Assembly (NCBI GenBank): GCA_040954595.2
Contig: CM082589.2
Location: 7,812,001-7,876,000, forward strand
From: Balanoglossus misakiensis
Lineage: Eukaryota; Hemichordata
Length of the DNA stretch: 64,000 bases
Reading direction: 5' to 3'
Below are positions 53,701-64,000 of this stretch, one piece after another. The notes below the pieces were generated by a model, which saw only the letters and a program-made list of their open reading frames with translations, made no database searches and was not told the DNA's origin. The position numbers and the translations under genes are program-made. How positions within the stretch are numbered: the stretch's first letter is position 1; each line of letters opens with the position of its first letter.

Positions 53701-56700
53701 AAATTTTGAAAGTTCGCGAAGTCGAAAAATTGAGGTTTCTGGACGATTTTCATGAGCTATAACACATGGTTTTTATCAAAAAATCACCAAATTTTGAAAA
53801 TTCGCGAAGTCGAAAAATTGAGGTTTCTGGACGATTTTCATTAGCTATAACCCATGGTTTTTATCAAAAAATCACCAAATTTTGAAAAGTCGCGAAGTCG
53901 AAAAATTGAGGTTTCTGGACGATTTTCATGAGCTATAACCCATGGTTTTTATAAAAAAATCACCAAATTTTGAAAATTCGCGAAGTCGAAAAATTGAGGT
54001 TTCTGGACGATTTTCATGAGCTATAACCCATGGTTTTTATCAAAAAATCACCAAATTTTGAAAATTCGCGAAGTCGAAAAATTGAGGTTTCTGGACGATT
54101 TTCATGAGCTATAACCCATGGTTTTTATCATAAAACCACCAAATTTTTGAAAATTCGCGAAGTCGAAAAATTGAGATTTCTGGTCGATTTTCATGAGCTA
54201 TAACCCATGGTTTTTTTCAAAAAAACACTAAATTTTGAAAATTCGCGAAGTCGAAAAATTGAGGTTTCTGGACGATTTTCATGAGCTATAACCCATGGTT
54301 TTTTTCAAAAAAACACTAAATTTTGAAAATTCGCGAAGTCGAAAAATTGAGGTTTCTGGTCGATTTTCATGAGCTATAACCCATGGTTTTTATCAAAAAA
54401 TCACCAAATTTTGAAAATTCGCGAAGTCGAAAAATTGAGGTTTCTGGACGATTTTCATGAGCTATAACCCATGGTTTTTTTCAAAAAAAACACTAAATTT
54501 TGAAAATTCGCGAAGTCGAAAAATTGAGGTTTCTGGTCGATTTTCATGAGCTATAACCCATGGTTTTTATCAAAAAATCACCAAATTTTGAAAATTCGCG
54601 AAGTCGAAAAATTGAGGTTTCTGGACGATTTTCATGAGCTATAACCCATGGTTTTTATCAAAAAATCACCAAATTTTGAAAATTCGCGAAGTCGAAAAAT
54701 TGAGGTTTCTGGTCGATTTTCATGAGCTATAACCCATGGTTTTTATCAAAAAATCACCAAATTTTGAAAATTCGCGAAGTCGAAAAATTGAGGTTTCTGG
54801 TCGATTTTCATGAGCTATAACCCATGGTTTTTATCAAAAAATCACCAAATTTTGAAAATTCGCGAAGTCGAAAAATTGAGGTTTCTGGTCGATTTTCATG
54901 AGCTATAACCCATGGTTTTTATCAAAAAATCACCAAATTTTGAAAATTCGCGAAGTCGAAAAATTGAGGTTTCTGGTCGATTTTCATGAGCTATAACCCA
55001 TGGTTTTTATCAAAAAAACACTAAATTTTGAAAATTCGCGAAGTCGAAAAATTGAGGTTTCTGGTCGATTTTCATGAGCTATAACCCATGGTTTTTATCA
55101 AAAAATCACCAAATTTTGAAAATTCGCGAAGTCGAAAAATTGAGGTTTCTGGACGATTTTCATGAGCTATAACCCATGGTTTTTATCAAAAAATCACCAA
55201 ATTTTGAAAATTCGCGAAGTCGAAAAATTGAGGTTTCTGGACGATTTTCATGAGCTATAACCCATGGTTTTTATCAAAAAATCACCAAATTTTGAAAAGT
55301 CGCGAAGTCGAAAAATTGAGGTTTCAGGACGATTTTCATGAGCTATAACCCATGGTTTTTATCAAAAAATCACCAAATTTTGAAAGTTCGCGAAGTCGAA
55401 AAATTGAGGTTTCTGGACGATTTTCATGAGCTATAACCCATGGTTTTTATCAAAAAATCACCAAATTTTGAAAAGTCGCTAAGTCGAAAAATTGAGGTTT
55501 CTGGTCGATTTTCATGAGCTATAACCCATGGTTTTTATCAAAAAATCACCAAATTTTGAAAATTCGCGAAGTCGAAAAATTGAGGTTTCTGGACGATTTT
55601 CATGAGCTATAACCCATGGTTTTTATCAAAAAATCACCAAATTTTGAAAATTCGCGAAGTCGAAAAATTGAGATTTCTGGACGATTTTCATGAGCTATAA
55701 CCCATGGTTTTTATCAAAAAATCACCAAATTTTGAAAATTCGCGAAGTCGAAAAATTGAGGTTTCTGGACGATTTTCATGAGCTATAACCCATGGTTTTT
55801 ATCAAAAAATCACCAAATTTTGAAAATTCGCGAAGTCGAAAAATTGAGGTTTCTGGACGATTTTCATGAGCTATAACCCATGGTTTTTATCAAAAAATCA
55901 CCAAATTTTGAAAATTCGCGAAGTCGAAAAATTGAGGTTTCTGGACGATTTTCATGAGCTATAACCCATGGTTTTTATCAAAAAATCACCAAATTTTGAA
56001 AATTCGCGAAGTCGAAAAATTGAGGTTTCTGGACGATTTTCATGAGCTATAACCCATGGTTTTTATCAAAAAATCACCAAATTTTGAAAATTCGTGAAGT
56101 CGAAAAATTGAGGTTTCTGGACGATTTTCATGAGCTATAACCCATGGTTTTTATCATAAAACCACCAAATTTTGAAAATTCGCGAAGTCGAAAAATTGAG
56201 ATTTCTGGTCGATTTTCATGAGCTATAACCCATGGTTTTTATCAAAAAATCGCCAAATTTTGAAAATTCGCGAAGTCGAAAAATTGAGGTTTCTGGACGA
56301 TTTTCATGAGCTATAACCCATGGTTTTTATCAAAAAAACACTAAATTTTGAAAATTCGCGAAGTCGAAAAATTGAGGTTTCTGGACGATTTTCATGAGCT
56401 ATAACCCATGGTTTTTATCAAAAAATCACCAAATTTTGAAAAATCGCGAAGTCGAAAAATTGAGGTTTCTGGACGATTTTCATGAGCTATAACCTATGGT
56501 TTTTATCATAAAACCACCAAATTTTGAAAATTCGCGAAGTCGAAAAATTGAGGTTTCTGGTCGATTTTCATGAGCTATAACCCATGGTTTTTATCAAAAA
56601 TCACCAAATTTTGAAAATTCGCGAAGTCGAAAAATTGAGGTTTCTGGACGATTTTCATGAGCTATAACCCATGGTTTTTTTCAAAAAAACACTAAATTTT

Positions 56701-59700
56701 GAAAATTCGCGAAGTCGAAAAATTGAGGTTTCTGGACGATTTTCATGAGCTATAACCCATGGTTTTTATCAAAAAATCACCAAATTTTGAAAATTCGCGA
56801 AGTCGAAAAATTGAGGTTTCTGGACGATTTTCATGAGCTATAACCCATGGTTTTTATCAAAAAATCACCAAATTTTGAAAATTCGCGAAGTCGAAAAATT
56901 GAGGTTTCTGGACGATTTTCATGAGCTATAACCCATGGTTTTTATCAAAAAATCACCAAATTTTGAAAATTCGCGAAGTCGAAAAATTGAGGTTTCTGGA
57001 CGATTTTCATGAGCTATAACCCATGGTTTTTATCAAAAAATCACCAAATTTTGAAAATTCGCGAAGTCGAAAAATTGAGGTTTCTGGACGATTTTCATGA
57101 GCTATAACCCATGGTTTTTATCAAAAAATCACCAAATTTTGAAAATTCGCAAAGTCGAAAAATTGAGGTTTCTGGACGATTTTCATGAGCTATAACCCAT
57201 GGTTTTTATCAAAAAATCACCAAATTTTGAAAATTCGCAAAGTCGAAAAATTGAGGTTTCTGGACGATTTTCATGAGCTATATCCCATGGTTTTTATCAA
57301 AAAATCACCAAATTTTGAAAATTCGCGAAGTCGAAAAATTGAGGTTTCTGGACGATTTTCATGAGCTATAACCCATGGTTTTTATCAAAAAATCACCAAA
57401 TTTTGAAAATTCGCGAAGTCGAAAAATTGAGGTTTCTGGACGATTTTCATGAGCTATAACCCATGGTTTTTATCAAAAAATCACCAAATTTTGAAAATTC
57501 GCGAAGTCGAAAAATTGAGGTTTCTGGACGATTTTCATGAGCTATAACCCATGGTTTTTATCAAAAAATCACCAAATTTTGAAAATTCGCGAAGTCGAAA
57601 AATTGAGGTTTCTGGACGATTTTCATGAGCTATAACCCATGGTTTTTATCAAAAAATCACCAAATTTTGAAAAGTCGCGAAGTCGAAAAATTGAGGTTTC
57701 AGGACGATTTTCATGAGCTATAACCCATGGTTTTTATCAAAAAATCACCAAATTTTGAAAGTTCGCGAAGTCGAAAAATTGAGGTTTCTGGACGATTTTC
57801 ATGAGCTATAACCCATGGTTTTTATCAAAAAATCACCAAATTTTGAAAAGTCGCTAAGTCGAAAAATTGAGGTTTCTGGTCGATTTTCATGAGCTATAAC
57901 CCATGGTTTTTATCAAAAAATCACCAAATTTTGAAAATTCGCGAAGTCGAAAAATTGAGGTTTCTGGACGATTTTCATGAGCTATAACCCATGGTTTTTA
58001 TCAAAAAATCACCAAATTTTGAAAATTCGCGAAGTCGAAAAATTGAGATTTCTGGACGATTTTCATGAGCTATAACCCATGGTTTTTATCAAAAAATCAC
58101 CAAATTTTGAAAATTCGCGAAGTCGAAAAATTGAGGTTTCTGGACGATTTTCATGAGCTATAACCCATGGTTTTTATCAAAAAATCACCAAATTTTGAAA
58201 ATTCGCGAAGTCGAAAAATTGAGGTTTCTGGACGATTTTCATGAGCTATAACCCATGGTTTTTATCAAAAAATCACCAAATTTTGAAAATTCGCGAAGTC
58301 GAAAAATTGAGGTTTCTGGACGATTTTCATGAGCTATAACCCATGGTTTTTATCAAAAAATCACCAAATTTTGAAAATTCGCGAAGTCGAAAAATTGAGG
58401 TTTCTGGACGATTTTCATGAGCTATAACCCATGGTTTTTATCAAAAAATCACCAAATTTTGAAAATTCGTGAAGTCGAAAAATTGAGGTTTCTGGACGAT
58501 TTTCATGAGCTATAACCCATGGTTTTTATCATAAAACCACCAAATTTTGAAAATTCGCGAAGTCGAAAAATTGAGATTTCTGGTCGATTTTCATGAGCTA
58601 TAACCCATGGTTTTTATCAAAAAATCGCCAAATTTTGAAAATTCGCGAAGTCGAAAAATTGAGGTTTCTGGACGATTTTCATGAGCTATAACCCATGGTT
58701 TTTATCAAAAAAACACTAAATTTTGAAAATTCGCGAAGTCGAAAAATTGAGGTTTCTGGACGATTTTCATGAGCTATAACCCATGGTTTTTATCAAAAAA
58801 TCACCAAATTTTGAAAAATCGCGAAGTCGAAAAATTGAGGTTTCTGGACGATTTTCATGAGCTATAACCTATGGTTTTTATCATAAAACCACCAAATTTT
58901 GAAAATTCGCGAAGTCGAAAAATTGAGGTTTCTGGTCGATTTTCATGAGCTATAACCCATGGTTTTTATCAAAAATCACCAAATTTTGAAAATTCGCGAA
59001 GTCGAAAAATTGAGGTTTCTGGACGATTTTCATGAGCTATAACCCATGGTTTTTTTCAAAAAAACACTAAATTTTGAAAATTCGCGAAGTCGAAAAATTG
59101 AGGTTTCTGGACGATTTTCATGAGCTATAACCCATGGTTTTTATCAAAAAATCACCAAATTTTGAAAATTCGCGAAGTCGAAAAATTGAGGTTTCTGGAC
59201 GATTTTCATGAGCTATAACCCATGGTTTTTATCAAAAAATCACCAAATTTTGAAAATTCGCGAAGTCGAAAAATTGAGGTTTCTGGACGATTTTCATGAG
59301 CTATAACCCATGGTTTTTATCAAAAAATCACCAAATTTTGAAAATTCGCGAAGTCGAAAAATTGAGGTTTCTGGACGATTTTCATGAGCTATAACCCATG
59401 GTTTTTATCAAAAAATCACCAAATTTTGAAAATTCGCGAAGTCGAAAAATTGAGGTTTCTGGACGATTTTCATGAGCTATAACCCATGGTTTTTATCAAA
59501 AAATCACCAAATTTTGAAAATTCGCAAAGTCGAAAAATTGAGGTTTCTGGACGATTTTCATGAGCTATAACCCATGGTTTTTATCAAAAAATCACCAAAT
59601 TTTGAAAATTCGCAAAGTCGAAAAATTGAGGTTTCTGGACGATTTTCATGAGCTATATCCCATGGTTTTTATCAAAAAATCACCAAATTTTGAAAATTCG

Positions 59701-59934
59701 CGAAGTCGAAAAATTGAGGTTTCTGGACGATTTTCATGAGCTATAACCCATGGTTTTTATCAAAAAATCACCAAATTTTGAAAATTCGCGAAGTCGAAAA
59801 ATTGAGGTTTCTGGACGATTTTCATGAGCTATAACCCATGGTTTTTATCAAAAAATCACCAAATTTTGAAAATTCGCGAAGTCGAAAAATTGAGGTTTCT
59901 GGACGATTTTCATGAGCTATAACCCATGGTTTTC
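41790..59934 (+). repeat. 88-bp satellite array, forward orientation, ~206 monomers
   Basis: The consensus monomer runs from CCATGGTTTTTATCAAAAAA, through TTTTGAAAATTCGCGAAGTC and AAAAATTGAGGTTTCTGGAC, to GATTTTCATGAGCTATAAC: 88 bp, so no reading frame persists across units. Monomers differ at a few diagnostic sites: ATCATAAAACCACC, TTTTTTCAAAAAAACACTAA, AAAAGTCGCG, AAAGTTCGCG, TCATAAGC, GTTTGTATC, AAGTGGAAA, GATTTCTGGTCG. Their order repeats at longer scales. Each monomer holds CCATGG and the self-complementary TTCGCGAA. One unit near 42223 lacks about 7 bp (GAGC|CATGG). Typical of pericentromeric or other heterochromatic satellite. Confidence 0.97.
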
Positions 59935-62442
59935 GCGAATTTTCAAAATTTGGTGATTTTTTGATAAGAACCATGGGTTATAGCTCATGAAAATCGACCA
60001 GAAACCTCAATTTTTCGACTTCGCGACTTTTCAAAATTTGGTGATTTTTTGATAAAAACCATCGGTTATAGCTCATGAAAATCGTCCAGAAACCTCAATT
60101 TTTCGACTTCGCGACTTTTCAAAATTTGGTGATTTTTTGATAAAAACCATGGGTTATAGCTCATGAAAATCGTCCAGAAACCTCAATTTTTCGACTTCGC
60201 GAATTTTCAAAATTTGGTGATTTTTTGATAAAAAACCATGGGTTATAGCTCATGAAAATCGTCCAGAAACCTCAATTTTTCGACTTCGCGAATTTTCAAA
60301 ATTTAGTGTTTTTTTGAAAAAAACCATGGGTTATAGCTCATGAAAATCGTCCAGAAACCTCAATTTTTCGACTTCGCGAATTTTCAAAATTTGGTGATTT
60401 TTTGATAAAAACCATGGGTTATAGCTCATGAAAATCGTCCAGAAACCTCAATTTTTCGACTTCGCGAATTTTCAAAATTTGGTGATTTTTTGATAAAAAC
60501 CATGGGATATAGCTCATGAAAATCGTCCAGAAACCTCAATTTTTCGACTTCGCGAATTTTCAAAATTTGGTGATTTTTTGATAAAAACCATGGGTTATAG
60601 CTCATGAAAATCGTCCAGAAACCTCAATTTTTCGACTTTGCGAATTTTCAAAATTTGGTGATTTTTTGATAAAAACCATGGGTTATAGCTCATGAAAATC
60701 GTCCAGAAACCTCAATTTTTCGACTTCGCGAATTTTCAAAATTTGGTGATTTTTTGATAAAAACCATGGGTTATAGCTCATGAAAATCGTCCAGAAACCT
60801 CAATTTTTCGACTTCGCGAATTTTCAAAATTTGGTGATTTTTTGATAAAAACCATGGGTTATAGCTCATGAAAATCGTCCAGAAATCTCAATTTTTCGAC
60901 TTCGCGAATTTTCAAAATTTGGTGATTTTTTGATAAAAACCATGGGTTATAGCTCATGAAAATCGTCCAGAAACCTCAATTTTTCGACTTCGCGAATTTT
61001 CAAAATTTGGTGATTTTTTGATAAAAACCATGGGTTATGACTCATGAAAATCGACCAGAAACCTCAATTTTTCGACTTCGCGAATTTTCAAAATTTGGTG
61101 ATTTTTTGATAAAAACCATGGGTTATAGCTCATGAAAATCGTCCAGAAACCTCAATTTTTCGACCTCGCGAATTTTCAAAATTTGGTGATTTTTTGATAA
61201 AAACCATGGGTTATAGCTCATGAAAATCGTCCAGAAACCTCAATTTTTCGACTTCGCGAATTTTCAAAATTTGGTGATTTTTTGATAAAAACCATGGGTT
61301 ATAGCTCATGAAAATCGTCCAGAAACCTCAATTTTTCGACTTCGCGAATTTTCAAAATTTGGTGATTTTTTGATAAAAACCATGGGTTATAGCTCATGAA
61401 AATCGTCCAGAAACCTCAATTTTTCGACTTCGCGAATTTTCAAAATTTGGTGATTTTTTGATAAAAACCATGGGTTATAGCTCATGAAAATCGTCCAGAA
61501 ACCTCAATTTTTCGACTTCGCGAATTTTCAAAATTTGGTGATTTTTTTAAAAAAACCATGGGTTATAGCTCATGAAAATCGTCCAGAAACCTCAATTTTT
61601 CGACTTCGCGAATTTTCAAAATTTGGTCATTTTTTGTTAAAAACCATGGGTTATAGCTCATGAAAATCGTCCAGAAACCTCAATTTTTCGACTTCGCGAA
61701 TTTTCAAAATTTGGTGATTTTTTGATAAAAACCATGGGTTATAGCTCATGAAAATCGTCCAGAAACCTCAATTTTTCGACTTCGCGAATTTTCAAAATTT
61801 GGTGATTTTTTGATAAAAACCATGGGTTATAGCTCATGAAAATCGTCCAGAAACCTCAATTTTTCGACTTCGCGAATTTTCAAAATTTGGTGATTTTTTG
61901 ATAAAAACCATGGGTTATAGCTCATGAAAATCGTCCAGAAACCTCAATTTTTCGACTTTGCGAATTTTCAAAATTTGGTGATTTTTTGATAAAAACCATG
62001 GGTTATAGCTCATGAAAATCGTCCAGAAACCTCAATTTTTCGACTTTGCGCGAATTTTCAAAATTTGGTGATTTTTTGATAAAAACCATGGGTTATAGCT
62101 CATGAAAATCGTCCAGAAACCTCAATTTTTCGACTTCGCGAATTTTCAAAATTTGGTGATTTTTTGATAAAAACCATGGGTTATAGCTCATGAAAATCGT
62201 CCAGAAACCTCAATTTTTCGACTTCGCGAATTTTCAAAATTTGGTGATTTTTTGATAAAAACCATGGGTTATAGCTCATGAAAATCGTCCAGAAACCTCA
62301 ATTTTTCGACTTCGCGAATTTTCAAAATTTGGTGATTTTTTGATAAAAACCATGGGTTATAGCTCATGAAAATCGTCCAGAAACCTCAATTTTTCGACTT
62401 CGCGAATTTTCAAAATTTGGTGATTTTTTGATAAAAACCATG
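59935..62442 (-). repeat. 88-bp satellite array, inverted segment, ~28 monomers
   Basis: The same monomer in reverse complement. The switch is abrupt: CCCATGGTTTT then CGCGAATTTTC. It includes the variants GGGATATAGC (60505), a CGACTTTGCG unit with an extra CG near 62045, and GACTCATG (61038). It ends at ATAAAAACCATG, where the next tandem repeat begins. Confidence 0.97.
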
Positions 62443-62631
62443 TGTTCCGTATTCAGACTTGCCCAAGTGAACCGCGACAAAAAAATGACCAAGTTTCCCT
62501 GCATGTTTCTTATACCCGACAGATAAAAAACGCAGCGTAGATATTGAAATGAATTGGATTTATGAAAATGATAAAAATTACAATGATAATGTCGTTAAAA
62601 GTTCTCACAAAAAAAAAGAAATAGAAAAAAA

Positions 62632-62704
62632 GTGGTCTCGAACCAACATCAGTTGACGCTTTCAGGTAAAAGGCTAGCCTTCCTGAACCCTTCGCCATCA
62701 CGAC
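62632..62704 (-). repeat. tRNA-like segment (tRNA pseudogene or SINE head), unit 1
   Basis: On the minus strand it contains an A-box-like TGGCGAAGGG and a B box GGTTCGAGACC about 43 bases later, followed directly by T-rich runs that could end Pol III transcription. The 73-base length and the spacing fit a tRNA. Acceptor-stem pairing is poor (GTCGTGA against GACCAC has mismatches), so it is probably not a working tRNA. Confidence 0.5.
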
Positions 62705-62761
62705 GTGTACTTCAAAAAGTAGAAATTTTCCGCACTTTATTGCAGCATTACTCGAATGATC

Positions 62762-62791
62762 TTATTTGCACCGCAGCGGTGCAAATAAGAG
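62762..62791. repeat. 29-bp perfect palindrome, unit 1
   Basis: CTTATTTGCACCGC, a central A, then its exact inverse. In unit 2 (about 63262-63317) the core occurs twice in tandem. Confidence 0.8.
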
Positions 62792-63132
62792 TTCCCTGCA
62801 CCGCAACGATCTGACCGTTCTTAATTCACTCCTCAGCGACAGAAACGTTTTATTACGGCCTAAATAACGACTTTTTCGCTCCTTGGTTGGTCATGCGGTC
62901 GGAAAGACACGGTTTTAGTGAGTTTATCTTTCTCTCTGCTGAGCACTCCGTATTCAGACTTGCCCAAGTGAACCGCGACAAAAAAATGACCAAGTTTCCC
63001 TGCATGTTTCTTATACCCGACAGATAAAAAACGCAGCGTAGATATTGAAATGAATTGGATTTATGAAAATGATAAAAATTACAATAATAATGTCGTTAAA
63101 AGTTCTCACAAAAAAAAGAAATAGAAAAAAAA

Positions 63133-63205
63133 GTGGTCTCGAACCAACATCAGTTGACACCTTCAGGTAAAAGGCTAGCCTTCCTAAACCCTTCGCCATC
63201 ACGAT
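63133..63205 (-). repeat. tRNA-like segment, unit 2
   Basis: Same as in unit 1 with a few substitutions (for example ATCGTGATGG in place of GTCGTGATGG at the 5' end). Both boxes are intact. Confidence 0.5.
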
Positions 63206-63673
63206 GTGAACTCGAAAAAGTCGGAAATTTTCCGCACTATATTGCAGCATAACTCCAATGACCTTATTTGCACCGCAGCGGTGCAAATTCTTATTTGCAC
63301 CGCAGCGGTGCAAATAAGAGTTCCCTGCACCGCAACGATCTGACCGTTCTTAATTCACTCCTCAGCGACAAAAACGTTTTATTACGGCCTAAATAACGAC
63401 TTTTTCGCTCCTTGGTTGGTCATGCGGTCGGAAAGACACGGTTTTAGCGAGTTTATCTTTCTCTCTGCTGAGCACTCCGTATTCAGACTTGCCCAAGTGA
63501 ACCGCGACAAAAAAATGACCAAGTTTCCCTGCATGTTTCTTATACCCGACAGATAAAAAAACGCAGCGTAGATATTATACTATATATTTATTAACATACT
63601 GTAGGCCACCGGCCCATAGGTATACATCATATAATTAAGTTACATCTGTGAAGACGCTGTTTACATGTAGTTA

Positions 63674-63973
63674 TTACACAACATTTGCCGGTATTGAACC
63701 TGGTATTGCATTATGACGTTTCCTTGTGGAAAACAATATAAACTTTGATAGATTCTGTATAATGGAAGCATTTTCGGATTGCAAAAGTTTGACAAATTTA
63801 TCAATGGACGGTAATGTATAGAAATATTTTGGAATATACTTGGCTCTCAAATCTGTATAAAATGGACATATCAGGCAAAAATGAAATTCACCTTCTATAT
63901 TATTTGTGTTACAATAGAGACAAATTCTCTCAGCACGTTGATTATGTAGATGTCTGTCTGATTCTATTCTCAA
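63674..63973 (-). mobile_element. Non-LTR retrotransposon (LINE) ORF, C-terminal end
   Basis: The open frame reads to a stop at 63674 and enters from beyond or near the right edge. RICLYCNTNNIEGEFHFCLI followed by CPFYTDLRAKYIPKYF is the Cys-rich tail that follows the reverse transcriptase in many invertebrate LINE proteins (C-x2-C...E-x-H-F...C-P-x-Y). The remaining residues (SIDKFVKLLQSENASIIQNL) fit the same tail. The catalytic part is not in the window. The ATG near 63973 is internal, not a true start. 63577-63673 would be its 3' UTR. Confidence 0.75.
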
Positions 63974-64000
63974 GGTATGTGCAGAGACACGAAAGCGACA

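Larger units (their letters stand above)
62443..63576. repeat. Tandem repeat of 501-529 bp, 2.2 units
   Basis: Units begin CCGTATTCAGACTTGCCC at 62447, 62948 and 63477; the third is cut after GCAGCGTAGATATT. Unit 2 is 28 bp longer, from a second copy of the GCACCGCAGCGGTGC palindrome. The units are clearly more GC-rich than the satellite and are about 95% alike by eye. No coding frame is shared in a way that suggests a protein. Confidence 0.9.

Noticed and set aside
41790-62442. Regular array that superficially resembles a CRISPR locus
   Set aside because: There are no unique spacers; the whole 88-bp unit repeats. It is a eukaryotic satellite.
62510-63313. Minus-strand frames in the ~500-bp tandem units
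   Set aside because: They differ between units, include the doubled palindrome, and overlap the tRNA-like segment; no protein family.

Overview
This is an animal genome window: AT-rich, intron-dense, and full of small palindromic transposons. The only gene that can be read end to end is a 29-exon adhesion G-protein-coupled receptor (aGPCR) on the + strand, from 10519 to 37221. Gene style, small non-autonomous repeats and a LINE tail at the right edge suggest a marine invertebrate (non-vertebrate deuterostome or lophotrochozoan). The species cannot be fixed from the sequence alone.

Layout. (1) 1-10.2 kb: mostly non-coding, with three or four weak candidate exons of an unrecognised upstream gene and a 1.2 kb foldback element made of two ~0.5 kb inverted arms (2454-3649). 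(2) 10.5-37.2 kb: the receptor gene. A 10-codon first exon is followed by a 7.8 kb intron and then 28 exons whose splice phases all agree. The predicted protein has 1332 residues: signal peptide, F5/8-type C (discoidin) domain, Ig, C-type-lectin-like domain, Ig, Ig, GAIN domain with a degenerate GPS, seven transmembrane helices and a cytoplasmic tail. Introns carry at least nine families of dispersed repeats. (3) 37.2-40.8 kb: 3' flank, no recognisable gene. (4) 40.84-41.79 kb: five units of a 190-bp tandem repeat. (5) 41.79-62.44 kb: about 235 monomers of an 88-bp satellite, about 206 in one orientation and then, after a sharp switch near 59935, about 28 in the other. Longer block duplications (about 1.06, 2.375 and 4.7 kb) are nested inside. 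(6) 62.44-63.58 kb: 2.2 units of a ~501-529 bp tandem repeat, each full unit with a minus-strand tRNA-like segment and a 29-bp palindrome. (7) 63.58-64 kb: 3' end of a non-LTR retrotransposon ORF on the minus strand.

How it works together: the receptor would bind a matrix, glycan or cell-surface ligand through its discoidin, lectin-like and Ig modules, and signal through a GAIN/tethered-agonist/7TM core. Its GPS has lost two of four usual cysteines, apparently as a pair. Each extracellular module is bounded by phase-1 introns. The tail can end in two ways depending on use of one internal donor. The satellite block next to the gene looks like heterochromatin. All domain calls were made by reading translated exons by eye; no database search was run.
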